64,000 nt of DNA from contig JBAKBP010004465.1 of assembly GCA_037953745.1 (NCBI GenBank), positions 1 through 64,000 of the forward strand. Reading direction: 5' to 3'. Origin of the DNA: Lithodes maja. Taxonomy: Eukaryota > Arthropoda > Malacostraca > Decapoda > Lithodidae. The position numbers and the translations under genes are program-made. Shown one piece after another: positions 30,696 through 40,183 of this stretch. The notes under the pieces are model-generated. The model ran no database searches. It saw only the letters and a list, made by a program, of their open reading frames with translations, and was not told the origin of the DNA. Positions within the stretch are counted from its first letter, which is position 1. The number at the start of each line of letters is the position of its first letter.

Positions 30696-31748
30696 ACACT
30701 AGTTGTACTTACACTAGTTGTATTTGCGGGAGTGAGCATGCTCGTTAATTCCCGCCTCCTAAGATATGTTTGTCATACCGTGCTTTGAAACTATGCACTG
30801 ATGGTGCAGACACTACTTCGGCTGGCAATTTGTTCCACCCACTAATCGAGTTGGTAGGAAATCTTTTACTTTTCAGATCAGATTTACTATTTAGCACCTT
30901 TAGTTTGTAGCTGTGACCTCTTGTCCTCTCACCTCCATCCCTCTCTATGAAGTTTTCTTGGTCAATTTTGTCAATACCTCTAACACATTTATATATCTGA
31001 ATTTGCTGTCCTCGTTTCCTTCTCTGTTCCAGTGTAGGTAGATTCAATCTCTCGAGCCTCTCTTGGTACTCCAAATTTTCCAAACCTGGGATCATCCTCG
31101 TAGCTGCTCTCTGTACCCTCTCAATTTTGTGGATATGTTTCTTCAAGTGAGGGGACCACACTACAGATGCATATTCCATCCTGGGTCTTATTATTGCCGT
31201 TATTATTTGTTTCATGGTGTTTTCATTAAGATAATTGAAAGACATCCTGATATTTGCCAATAGTGCTAGTGATTCTCTCACTATCTTATTTACGTGGCTT
31301 TCTGGAGACATGTTATCCCTAAATTCTATCCCCAAGTCTTTTTCTTTTTCTGCTTTGGCAATCACTTCGTTTCCTAGTTTATAATCTTTTCTAGGTCTGT
31401 ACTTGCTTTTACCCATTTCTAGAGTCTTACATTTCCCTGCATTGAACTCCATATTCCATTTGATGCTCCATTCATGGATCTTTTGCAAATCTGCTTGGAG
31501 CTCAAGGCAATCCTCCTGGGTTCTGATCGTTTTAAGCAGCTTAGCATCGTCCGCAAACATACTCATGTAGCTTGTTAGTCCCTCAGGTAAGTCATTTACA
31601 AATATTAGAAACATGATTGGGGCTAGAACAGATCCTTGTGGTACCCCACTCGTAATTTGAGTCCAGTTTGACGATTTCCCCCTTACTGTTGTTCTCATCT
31701 GTCTTCCGCTAAGTTAGCTCTCCATCCATTTCAGCAGTTTGTCTCCTA
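30692..31748 (-). pseudogene. LINE C copy 2, 3' fragment
   Basis: Near-identical to 20525-21580. It has the TACAACTAGTGTAAG tail, the hairpin at 30726-30755, and a 317-codon frame (30745-31698) with SGVPQGS and MFADDAKLL. Where copy 1 has a stop at the GNEVIAKAEKEKD segment, this copy is open; where copy 1 has Tyr in ESYLSG, this copy has a TAA at about 31712. The two copies thus carry different inactivating changes. 5'-truncated at (GT)n. Confidence 0.88.
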
Positions 31749-31772
31749 GTGTGTGTGTGTGTGTGTGTGTGT
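31749..31772. repeat. (GT)n microsatellite
   Basis: About 12 GT units between LINE C copy 2 (5' end) and LINE D copy 2 (3' tail). Confidence 0.95.
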
Positions 31773-33651
31773 ATTTACCTATTTGTATTTACCTATTTGT
31801 AGTATACAGGAGTTGAGCTTTTTAGGCTCGTATTGTCCCGCTTCCTGAGTTACAATTATCTAACTTTGCCTTAAAAATATGAATGTTTTTGGCACACACC
31901 ACTTCCTCTTCCAACTGATTCCATTTACTTATACTTCTGTAAGGGAAACTATACTTTCTCACATCTCCTTTACATCTTCCTTTCATTAGCTTATATCTAT
32001 GCCCCCTAGTTCTACCATTATCTTTCACAATATAACCCTTCTTGTCCACCTTTTCGAGTCCTCTCACACATTTGTACATCATAATCATATCGCCTCTCTC
32101 CCTCCTCTCCATTAGAGATGGTAAATATAATTTCTTTAATCTCTCCTCATATGGTAATTCTCTCAGTTCTGGTATCATCCTAGTTGCAGCTCTCTGAACC
32201 TTCTCCAGCTTCTTTATATGCTTTTTTAGATGTGGTGCCCACACCACTGCCGCATACTCCAGTCTTGGTCTCACCAATGTTTTTATTATTTTCTCCAGCA
32301 TCTCCTCGTTTATATAGTTAAATGCTATTTTTATTCTGTTTAGCAGTCCATATGTTTCTCCCACTATCTTATTAATATGATTCTCAGGTGAAAGATCACT
32401 CCTAACAGTTATCCCTAAGTCCTTTTCTTTCTCTGATGGGTTAATAGTGTTTTCTCCTAACTTATATTCCATATGTGGCCTTCTTTTACTTACTCCCATT
32501 TCCACTACATGACATTTATTTGTGTTAAATTCCATTTTCCACTTCTTGTTCCATTGATCTATCCTATCCAAATCCCTCTGTAATTCCCTACCACTGTTTT
32601 CATCTTCTATATGCTTCATGATCTTGGCATCATCTGCAAACATATTCATATATGCATTTATATCCTTTGGCATGTCGTTAATGTATATTAGAAACATTAT
32701 GGGAGCCAGCACCGCTCCCTGCGGAACTCCACTTGTGACATCTTTCCACGTAGAAAATTTATCTCTGATAGTAGTTCTCATCTGTCTCCCTGAAAGATAG
32801 TCCTCCATCCAATTTAACAAACTACCCTGAACCCCTCCATACTCTTTTAATTTCCACTTCAGCCTGCTATGCGATACTCTGTCAAAAGCTTTCTTCATGT
32901 CAATATATACGCAATCCACCCATCCATCTCTCTCTTGTAATATGTCAACCACTCTGTCATAAAAACTGAGTAGATTTGTAACACATGAGGTACCCTCCCT
33001 GAATCCAAATTGCCTGTTAGATAGTAGATTATTCTTTTCCAAGTAAATCATCCATCTTTTCTTAATTATTTTCTCACAGATTTTGCACACTATACTAGTA
33101 AGTGACACAGGTCGATAATTCAATGGATGTTCCCTGTTCCCACCTTTATAAATCGGTACAATGTTGGCTCTCTTCCAGTCCATTGGTAATTTTCCCACTT
33201 CCAGAGAGTATTTCATTATCTCATATAAGGGTTTCACTAGTTCGTCAGCACATTCTTTCAAAATCCATCCCGCTACATTGTCAGGTCCCACTGCTTTTTT
33301 CACATCTAGTCCTTTCATTATTTCTACTAGCTCCTCTGGGAGAAAATTAATCTCTCCCAGTTTATCACCAATTTCACCTACCGGTACTTCTTCAAAGTTA
33401 TCACCTTTAGTATATACTGAGTGTAGTGTATTGTTCATAATTTCACACATATTCTGGTCGTCATCATAAGTGGTCCCTTCAACCTTCAACCTCACTATTC
33501 TATCCCTTACCTTCATTTTACTATTTATAAACCTATAGAACAGCTTAGGATCACTCTTACATTTTTTCACAATGTTCTTCTCATATTCTCTGGCTTCTTG
33601 TCTCCTGATTGCAGCATATACATTTCTTAATCTCTTGTATCTGTTCCAATT
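31773..33651 (-). mobile_element. LINE D copy 2 (longer copy)
   Basis: Minus-strand LINE with a double TACAAATAGGTAAA tail beside (AC)n. The frame at 31822-33570 is open upstream to the junction with LINE E near 33651, which truncates it. It is the only member of the train whose 5' end does not touch (AC)n. Confidence 0.87.
31822..33570 (-). CDS. LINE D reverse transcriptase (582 codons plus open upstream frame)
   Basis: Covers a connector (PKLFYRFINSKMKV), the RT from VGPDNVAGWILKE through YRPVSLTSIVCK, QFGFREGTSC, YIDMKKAFD, SGVPQGAVLAP and MFADDAKIM, and the full C-terminal region. The sequence is close to LINE B, so B and D are sister families. Endonuclease is missing because LINE E abuts at about 33651. 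No internal stop is visible. Confidence 0.9.
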   Translation of the reverse strand: MKKCKSDPKLFYRFINSKMKVRDRIVRLKVEGTTYDDDQNMCEIMNNTLHSVYTKGDNFEEVPVGEIGDKLGEINFLPEELVEIMKGLDVKKAVGPDNVAGWILKECADELVKPLYEIMKYSLEVGKLPMDWKRANIVPIYKGGNREHPLNYRPVSLTSIVCKICEKIIKKRWMIYLEKNNLLSNRQFGFREGTSCVTNLLSFYDRVVDILQERDGWVDCVYIDMKKAFDRVSHSRLKWKLKEYGGVQGSLLNWMEDYLSGRQMRTTIRDKFSTWKDVTSGVPQGAVLAPIMFLIYINDMPKDINAYMNMFADDAKIMKHIEDENSGRELQRDLDRIDQWNKKWKMEFNTNKCHVVEMGVSKRRPHMEYKLGENTINPSEKEKDLGITVRSDLSPENHINKIVGETYGLLNRIKIAFNYINEEMLEKIIKTLVRPRLEYAAVVWAPHLKKHIKKLEKVQRAATRMIPELRELPYEERLKKLYLPSLMERRERGDMIMMYKCVRGLEKVDKKGYIVKDNGRTRGHRYKLMKGRCKGDVRKYSFPYRSISKWNQLEEEVVCAKNIHIFKAKLDNCNSGSGTIRA

Positions 33652-35724
33652 ATGAGCAAGGTGTTTAAGGATGAGATCTGTGCAGCATGTGAGGAGGTGT
33701 GTGGAGTGAGGAGAAGAGGGAGGGGAGTGAAAGGTACAGCATGGTGGACAGAAGAGGTAAGAATAGCTGTGGAAGAAAAGAAGAAAGCATATAGAGAGTG
33801 GTTGGGTAGTAGAGGGAATGAAGATTCCGAGAGACAGAAACGAGCGAGGTACGTGGAGAGTAAGAGGGTGGTGAAGAGAGTAGTGAAGGAAAGTAAGAGA
33901 AGAGTAGATGAGGAATTTGGAAGGAATCTGAGTGTAAAATGGAGGGAGAGTAAGAAACTGTTCTGGAAAGAAGTCAAGAAAGTTAGGGAAGGTAGCAAGG
34001 GAAACAGTAAGGGTGTGAAAGATAAGAATGGGAGAATGCTAGCCGAGAAGCAAGAGAGAGTCGAAAGATGGAGGGAGTACTTCAGTGAGTTGCTAAATGA
34101 AAGGAATGAAGAGCCAGCAAACATAGCTGGATATGGTATGGGAGGGAGAAGAAGAGAAGTAGTGGAGGAGGAGGTGGGGATCAGGAGGTCAGAAGTGTGG
34201 GAAGCCATGAAAAGAGTGAAGTTGGGGAAAGCACCAGGAACAGATGGAGTGTGTGGGGAAATGTTGAGGTATGGTGGTGAGATAGTGATAGAATGGGTAT
34301 GGAAAATGTGCAAACTAGCATGGGAGAAGGGGAGTGCACCCGATGACTGGAAGACTGGCATAATAGTCCCCCTATATAAGGGCAAAGGGGAAAGAGGAGT
34401 GTGTGGTAACCACCGAGGAATATGTCTTCTAAGCGTAGTAGGGAAGGTATACAGTAGGGTAGTGATTGAGAGAGTGAGAGTGAGAACGGAGAAATGGATA
34501 GGCGACGAGCAGGGAGGCTTTAGGAAGGGAAGAGGATGTGTAGATCAGATTTTTACCCTGAATTGTGTTGTGGAGAAGTATCTGGAGAAGAAACAAAAGG
34601 TGTATGTTGCCTTTATGGACTTGGAGAAGGCCTATGACAGAGTGGATAGAGAAGGTTTGTGGAAAGTACTTAGAATATACGGAGTAGAGGGCAAGTTGCT
34701 GAAAGCAGTGAAGAGCATGTATGAGGGTGCAAAGGCAGCAGTACGTGTGGAGAGTGAGCAGAGCGAGTTCTTTGACCTGAATGTTGGTTTGAAACAGGGG
34801 TGTGTGATGTCCCTGTGGTTGTTTACTGTATATATGGATGGAGTTATGAAAGAAATACTATCAAGAGCAGTGGATGTTGGTGTATCGCTGAAAAGGGAGG
34901 GAATTGAGTGGAAGCTACCTATACTGCTGTTTGCGGATGATACAGTTCTGATGAGTGATAATGAATGGGAGTTGCAGGGTCTGGTAAATGAGTTTGGAAC
35001 AGTGTGCGAAAAACGGAATTTGAAGGTAAATACGGGGAAGAGCAAGGTTATGGTCTTCGAAAGGGGTGAAGTCACAGAGTGTGAGGTGAAGCTGAACGGT
35101 CAGGCTATGGAGATCGTCAACTCTTTTAAGTATCTGGGCAGTGTGTTGAGTAAAGATGGGACTATGGATGAAGAGGTGCGGGAGAGGGTACAACAGGGGA
35201 AGAGGGTTGTAGGAACGCTAAAAGCAGTAACAAGAAATAGGGTGGTCAGTATGGAAGTGAAGAAGTCCTTGCATGACAGTGTGGTAATCCCGACACTGAC
35301 TTACGGAAGCGAAGCATGGACGTTGGTTGAGAGACTCAGACCAAGAGTGAGAGCAGTGGAAATGAATTACTTAAGGAGTGCGTGCGGAATTACATGGAGG
35401 GATAGACAGACTAATGAGGAAGTAAGAAGGAGGTGTGGTGTGGAGGTAGATGTGCTGGAAAGTGTGAAAAGGAACAACTTGAGATGGTTCGGCCATATGG
35501 AACGTATGGAAAGCGAGAGAATGACTAAGAGGGTGTACGAGAGCGAGGTGGAGGGACAGAGGGGGAGAGGTAGACCGAATATGAGGTGGAAGGATGGAGT
35601 GAGGAACTACATGAATGAAGGCGGTGCTGGTTGGGGGGAGGGGCGTCGACTGACTGGGGACAGAGGTGCATGGGGGCGGTTCGTTCGTGGCCACCCCTTC
35701 GGGGATCACGGCGTCAGGCAATAG
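33652..35724 (+). CDS. LINE E reverse transcriptase (RTE-like, 690 codons)
   Basis: Plus-strand LINE, opposite to its neighbours. RT motifs: APGTDGVCGEML near 194-205, GNHRGICLLSVVGK near 252-265, FMDLEKAYDRVD near 321-332, GLKQGCVMSLWLF near 379-391, LLFADDTVLMS with FADD at 427-430. The C-terminus has SGITWRD-type and LRWFGHMERM blocks, then GRGRPNMRWKDG and the end GDHGVRQ. These, with a very short 3' UTR made of (ATAG)n, fit the RTE group. The usual endonuclease is missing, so it is 5'-truncated at about 33652. The QGCVMS-L-WLF leucine is proline in copy 2 and in most relatives. Confidence 0.9.
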   Translation: MSKVFKDEICAACEEVCGVRRRGRGVKGTAWWTEEVRIAVEEKKKAYREWLGSRGNEDSERQKRARYVESKRVVKRVVKESKRRVDEEFGRNLSVKWRESKKLFWKEVKKVREGSKGNSKGVKDKNGRMLAEKQERVERWREYFSELLNERNEEPANIAGYGMGGRRREVVEEEVGIRRSEVWEAMKRVKLGKAPGTDGVCGEMLRYGGEIVIEWVWKMCKLAWEKGSAPDDWKTGIIVPLYKGKGERGVCGNHRGICLLSVVGKVYSRVVIERVRVRTEKWIGDEQGGFRKGRGCVDQIFTLNCVVEKYLEKKQKVYVAFMDLEKAYDRVDREGLWKVLRIYGVEGKLLKAVKSMYEGAKAAVRVESEQSEFFDLNVGLKQGCVMSLWLFTVYMDGVMKEILSRAVDVGVSLKREGIEWKLPILLFADDTVLMSDNEWELQGLVNEFGTVCEKRNLKVNTGKSKVMVFERGEVTECEVKLNGQAMEIVNSFKYLGSVLSKDGTMDEEVRERVQQGKRVVGTLKAVTRNRVVSMEVKKSLHDSVVIPTLTYGSEAWTLVERLRPRVRAVEMNYLRSACGITWRDRQTNEEVRRRCGVEVDVLESVKRNNLRWFGHMERMESERMTKRVYESEVEGQRGRGRPNMRWKDGVRNYMNEGGAGWGEGRRLTGDRGAWGRFVRGHPFGDHGVRQ

Positions 35725-35740
35725 ATAGATAGATAGAAAG
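35725..35740 (+). repeat. (ATAG)n 3' tail of LINE E copy 1
   Basis: Four to five ATAG units directly after the stop codon form the 3' terminus. The same tail ends LINE E copy 2 (56002-56025) and a short element at 41793. Confidence 0.85.
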
Positions 35741-35774
35741 TAATATAGTAAAATAATGAAGAATAGGAATGTGT

Positions 35775-36150
35775 GAAATGCCAAAAATGCCACTTTTCCA
35801 AAATCCGAGCCAAATTTTGTCGAACCTTGGCTCGGATTTTCAATAATTTCAGAGACTCAAAAGAGCATTTTCTAAAAATCCAAGCCAAGTTTTGTCGAAA
35901 GTTGGCTCGGATTTTGCATAATTTCAGACACTCAAAAGAGCATTTTCTAAAAATCCGAGCCAAGTTTTGTCGAAAGTTGGCTCGGATTGTCCATAATTTC
36001 AGAGACTCAAAAGAGCATTTTCTAAAAATCCGAGCCAAGTTTTGTCCAAAGTTGGCTCGGAGTTTCCATAATTTCATAGACACAAAAGGTAAGTTTAAAA
36101 ATATGCAAGCAAAGTTTTGTCCAAAGTTGGCTCGGATTTTGCATTAATAT
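35775..36150. repeat. 75-bp palindromic minisatellite
   Basis: About five units with a 75-bp period. Each contains a hairpin of ATCCGAGCCAA and TTGGCTCGGAT around a TTTTGTCGAA-type loop, then CAGAGACTCAAAAGAGCATTT. As 75 bp is 25 codons, both strands show spurious ORFs. A related core appears in the 133-bp repeat at 40835. Confidence 0.88.
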
Positions 36151-36219
36151 CAGACACACAAAGGGTCACTTTTTATGGTAACATTCAAGGAGATTACACC
36201 AGGACTCTTCTTCTTCCCT

Positions 36220-36630
36220 CTGACCAGGTATAGGCTATCCTAGTGTTTACTATCGTATACCCCTTTGAAAGGACATTAGCCTAACCTAACAACCTTACCT
36301 AACCTAACCTAGTATTATGGGTGCCTATAGCCCTTTGAAAGGACATTAGCCTAACCTAACAACCTTACCTAACCTAACCTAACCTAGTACTGTATTATGG
36401 GTGCCTATACCCCTTTGAAAGGACATTAGCCTAACCTAACAACCTTACCTAACCTAACCTAGTATTATGGGTGGGGGCTGATGCCCCCACACCCCCGCTA
36501 TTTGACATCTTTTTGGTATTATGGGTGTCTATACCCCTTTGAAAGGACATTAGCCTAACCTAACCTAACCTAGTATTATGAGTGGGGGCTGCCGCCCCCA
36601 CACCCCCGCTATTTGACATCTTTAGACAGA
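36220..36630. repeat. Satellite with CCTAA (telomere-like) tracts
   Basis: Repeats of CCCCTTTGAAAGGACATTAG followed by CCTAACCTAACAACCTTACC and ATTATGGGTG, about four imperfect units with variable GGGGGCTGCCGCCCCC hairpin inserts. It is the reverse complement of the array at 39560-40183. CCTAA is the arthropod telomere unit, but the units here are interspersed and internal. Confidence 0.8.
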
Positions 36631-36641
36631 TTTTTGGTGTA

Positions 36642-37037
36642 TTAATACCAGTCAACTAACGTACTGAGGCCAACATCGCACTGAAGGACTACATCTTGAT
36701 AAGGTAATTTGTTTATGCAGAACCAATACACAATATTGAGGACTTTGGGAATGGGGATGTGGGCATTTTCAAAGAATGTGTCTTTCACAGCACTAACATT
36801 ATACCTACATCGTGATTTCCTGAGTGCATGGTGAACGTATTCTTTATTCTGTTTGTCACATCTAAACTTCTTTTGTTGTCTATTTTCACTCACTTGCAAT
36901 TCACTGCCACATGTACTACACTTACCAGTTGCCAAGACTAACTTATGATGAACAAGAAAATCCCATGTAGCTTCCTTGGTTCGCAAAATGTCCCCCAATT
37001 TCTGACAGGAGAGACTACAACCTGCACAAGCGGCCAT
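36642..37037 (-). CDS. Zinc-ribbon ORF, IS1595/ISXO2 (Merlin-like) N-terminal type, copy 1
   Basis: A 131-codon ORF from ATG 37037. It has MAACAGCS, then WDFLVHHKLVLATGKCSTCG, a second metal-binding part (FRCDKQ ... SRCRYNVS), DTFFENA, then YWFCINKLPYQDV and LSTLVDWY. A zinc ribbon followed by GTFFE-like and a helix-turn-helix ending V-W is the N-terminal layout of IS1595/ISXO2-type transposases and their eukaryotic Merlin relatives. The DDE catalytic part is absent. The stop falls at TGGTATTAA, where G|GTATTA could be a splice donor, so this may be an exon. An upstream in-frame extension to 37127 exists. A homologue of equal length lies at 38962-39357. Confidence 0.65.
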   Translation of the reverse strand: MAACAGCSLSCQKLGDILRTKEATWDFLVHHKLVLATGKCSTCGSELQVSENRQQKKFRCDKQNKEYVHHALRKSRCRYNVSAVKDTFFENAHIPIPKVLNIVYWFCINKLPYQDVVLQCDVGLSTLVDWY

Positions 37038-37221
37038 GACAGTTACAAATCTGCCGGGCTGTTTGACGTTTCTGTCAGCTGAGAGAAGGAATGGCAACAA
37101 TATGCGCCGATTCGTGCGCAAGAGCAAATCTATGTAATAATACTAAAACTACAAGGGAAATGGGAAAGAAAAATGCCAGAAAGGATTGAACAAATACCGG
37201 GAAAACTATGAAACATAAATA

Positions 37222-37991
37222 CAGTCAGCCCCCCCAATACGCGATTCCACAATTCGCGAAAACCCTAATACACGAGTGACCCCTCGAAAATAACATTAAT
37301 TAATTAAACATTAATTACGCGAGGTGGTACCACAATACACGAATCGAGAGCTAAGAAGGGGCCAAATCCGCTATTCCCGCTTGATACGCGAGCACGTCTA
37401 CGTTTCGCGAGGCCCAGGAGTAGCTCTGAAAAAAGAAGAAGACGGGCATACGCCTGCCTTCCCTCCCGCTTACCCTCCCTCCCTCCCTCCCACAGTCCCG
37501 CTCAAGCGCTCATAGCCGTGCGGAGTGACCAAACGTTTGTAGTGCCTGCCACTTTTTTCGCCATGCCACGCCAATATAAGAAGATAACACACAAAATGAA
37601 GGTGGAAGTGTTGGATCGCAAGAAAAAAGGAGAAGGAAACTGTGCAATAGGCTTGTCAGAGTAAACTGTTCGTACGATTTGGTCAGGGAGGGAGAAGTTG
37701 GAGAAAATCGTGAAGTCCTACGGTCCTAGTCCTAGTCCTAGCCTATCTACTACTAATTTTAAGGTAAGGTTTCATATTTTTATTCATTGTTCTTATTATA
37801 TATAAGATATAGACTGTACTGTAGAGCCAAAAATGTCGAAAATAAGGCCAAAATTTTTGAAAATAGGCCATAATTGAGAGATGTCACCCATATCTAATTA
37901 TTCCTATTTAAAGTTAGGTCCATAATACGCGGATTCCCAATACGCGATGCCTCCTGTCGCCCCTATTCTCGCGTATTGGGGGGCCTGACTG
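37222..37991 (+). mobile_element. Tigger-like MITE (770 bp) with transposase remnant
   Basis: Ends CAGTCAGCCCCCCCAATAC and the inverse GTATTGGGGGGCCTGACTG, flanked by TA at 37220 and 37992. Near 37562 the sequence encodes MPRQYKKITHKMKVEVLDRK and, after an in-frame TAA, a TVRTIW segment. This is the N-terminal CENP-B-like helix-turn-helix of Tigger transposases. The DDE part is deleted. The rest is AT-rich filler. Confidence 0.87.
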
Positions 37992-38961
37992 TACAAGCAC
38001 AATGTAATGTTGCAAATGTGTATATTAGACATACAGTAACATCTTTGTAGAACATAACACTTTACCGTAGCGAGTGTACTCCATTGCGAACACGTCCGTA
38101 GCGGAGCTCTCAAGATTGCGGGAGTGAAGAAGAAGAGTTTGTTTACGCGCGGGACTCTATTTTTATCGACATAATCGAGTTACAAAACTTATCAAAACTA
38201 TTCTACCACAACGGAATCTATGTGAGTATATTATAAGGATTCCATAGAGCTTCACTTTCCCTAATAAATTATGTATAATAACGCTGCGAGTCTATTCGGG
38301 ATAATTATCTTTCTATCTATCTATCTCTCTAATGCATCTACGTAACTCCCTTATACATTAACATAACTATGTCTTATTTGGACTTTTTGTGATAATATTC
38401 AAGGACACTAGTGCCACCTTATGAGAAACAATTTATTAATGAAAATAGGCACCAATAGATTCGCCATATTTTTCTCATTATAGTCCGCATGGAGGATTTT
38501 CGTTATCAACACATTGAACAAATACTAACTTACAGACAAATACACCGAAAATCTAAGTCAAAAATGTAAACATCGTCTTGTGCTGTCTTGATTTCGGTCG
38601 GTTCAAGCATTGCGTCGAACCCCTTCGAATACCTCCGTCCTCCGGCTCCGCCCGGGCTTTTTAAAACCTAATATCTTACGAATGCCGCGAATTCACCACG
38701 CTCAATATTGTGCTTCAACACGTTCTGTATATATTTGGAGGCGACTATAAACACTTGTAATATTGTTGCAAGACCTCAATATTAATAATGCACGATAATA
38801 CCACACTTCTCTCTAGATTGTCACGAACATATAGCAATAATACACTATTCTGAAATCATAAGTAGTGTTATTGGAACACCATCAGCTGATCATACGTCAG
38901 AACCAGCTGATACGTCACGACCAGGTGAACACACTGTCAGACCCGGGTTTGTTGAACAAAG
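37992..38961. other. Unassigned single-copy-looking sequence
   Basis: I see no gene or known repeat apart from a short (CTAT)n run at about 38310-38330. It is the least repeat-like stretch of the window and lies upstream of the zinc-ribbon ORF at 38962, so it may include its promoter; no TATA box or start motif is convincing. Confidence 0.4.
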
Positions 38962-39357
38962 ATGGCTCTTGAGTGTGAAGGCTGCTCTAAGAATATTGGT
39001 GAACTACACCTAGCCTTACAAAACAGGGACGATCTGTGGGAGTTTCTTGCGGCCCACAATCTGGTGAAAAGGTCTGTGAAGTGTGACAGCTGTGGTGCCG
39101 ATTTAAAAGTTAATGATAACAACAGATGGAACTGTGATAAAGTTACCAGAGTACCTCACGGGAAACACGTGAGGAAAGGCAGGTGCAGGTTTGACGTCGG
39201 GGCTAAGATCGGCACCTTCTTTGAAAATGCCAAGTTAGAGGAACACTTTGAAGGGTACTTGTCACTCTTCCTTTTCCATAAGGCCTTTCCGGATCCAGCA
39301 ACACGATTGCACCACTTTCTTCTCCTTGCGGCTAAACTTTATCCTCCTACACATTAA
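38962..39357 (+). CDS. Zinc-ribbon ORF, IS1595/ISXO2 (Merlin-like) N-terminal type, copy 2
   Basis: A 131-codon ORF starting at ATG with a good context (AAAGATGG). MALECEGCS, LWEFLAAHNLVKRSVKCDSCG, the second metal-binding part (WNCDKV ... GRCRFDVG) and GTFFENAK align with the ORF at 36642-37037, with about 35-40 percent identity by eye. After GTFFENAK the similarity ends and the remaining codons look like read-through; GAAGGGTACTTG near 39252 could be a splice donor, which would make this a first exon. The two ORFs are diverged paralogues, so they may be old host genes or remnants of a Merlin-like transposon. Confidence 0.6.
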   Translation: MALECEGCSKNIGELHLALQNRDDLWEFLAAHNLVKRSVKCDSCGADLKVNDNNRWNCDKVTRVPHGKHVRKGRCRFDVGAKIGTFFENAKLEEHFEGYLSLFLFHKAFPDPATRLHHFLLLAAKLYPPTH

Positions 39358-39559
39358 GGTACAAACTCATATTGTTTTGTCTAATAGTGGTTAGGGTTTG
39401 GGGTTTACGTTCATGACAAGGGATTGCTACTTACGTTATTTAGCATTTTTAGTTTATTTTTTTTAAATAATTAGGTTGGATTGTTTATTACGTTAATACT
39501 AGTCTCACAAACGAGATTCGTACTTGCGGTATTATTTACAAATGCTTATTATCGCATTA

Positions 39560-40183
39560 TGCGCTTTTTAGTGGTGTGTGGGGGCGGGGGCAGCAGCCCC
39601 CACCCATAATACTAGGATAGGTTAGGTAAGGTTGTTAGGTTAGGCTAATGTCCTTTTAAAGGGGTATAGTAAACACTATGATATACCCTTTTTAGAGGTG
39701 TGTGGGAGCGGGGGTGTGGGGGCGGCAGCCCCCACCTATAATACTAGGATAGGTTAGGTAAGGTTGTTTGGTTAGGCTAATATCCTTTTAAAGGGATATA
39801 GTAAACACTATGATATACCCTTTTTAGGGGTGTGTGGGAGCGGGGGTGTGGGGGCGGCAGCCCCCACCCATAATACTAGGATAAGTTAGGTAAGGTTGTT
39901 AGGTTAGGCTAATGTCCTTTTAAAGGGGTATAGTAAACACTATGATACACCCTTTTTAGGGGTGTGTGGGAGCGGGGGTGTGGGGATGGCAGCCCCCACC
40001 CATAATACTAGGATAGGTTAGGTAAGGTTGTTAGGTTAGGCTAATGTCCTTTTAAAGGGGTATAGTAAACACTATGATATACCCTTTTTAGGGGTGTGTG
40101 GGAGCGGGGGTGTGGGGGCGGCAGCCCCCACCCATAATACTCGGATAGGTTAGGTAAGGTCGTTAGGTTAGGCTAATGTCCTT
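39560..40183. repeat. Telomere-motif satellite, about 130-bp period
   Basis: Five units of GGTTAGGTAAGGTTGTTAGG, CTAATGTCCTTTTAAAGGGG, TATAGTAAACACTATGATAT and a GC-rich GGGGGCGGCAGCCCCCAC hairpin. It is the inverse orientation of the array at 36220-36630. A TTAA in the last unit has taken up the MITE at 40184; the array continues for about 45 bp after it (40744-40790). Confidence 0.85.

Noticed and set aside
33627..34385. 252-codon minus-strand ORF opposite LINE E
   Set aside because: Antisense shadow of the LINE E RT.
35773..36147. Repetitive 124-codon ORFs on both strands
   Set aside because: A 75-bp tandem repeat without stop codons keeps frames open by chance; no protein family resembles them.
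36283..36462. True telomere at this position
   Set aside because: CCTAA units occur only in short runs between other sequence and in both orientations. They are part of interstitial satellites.
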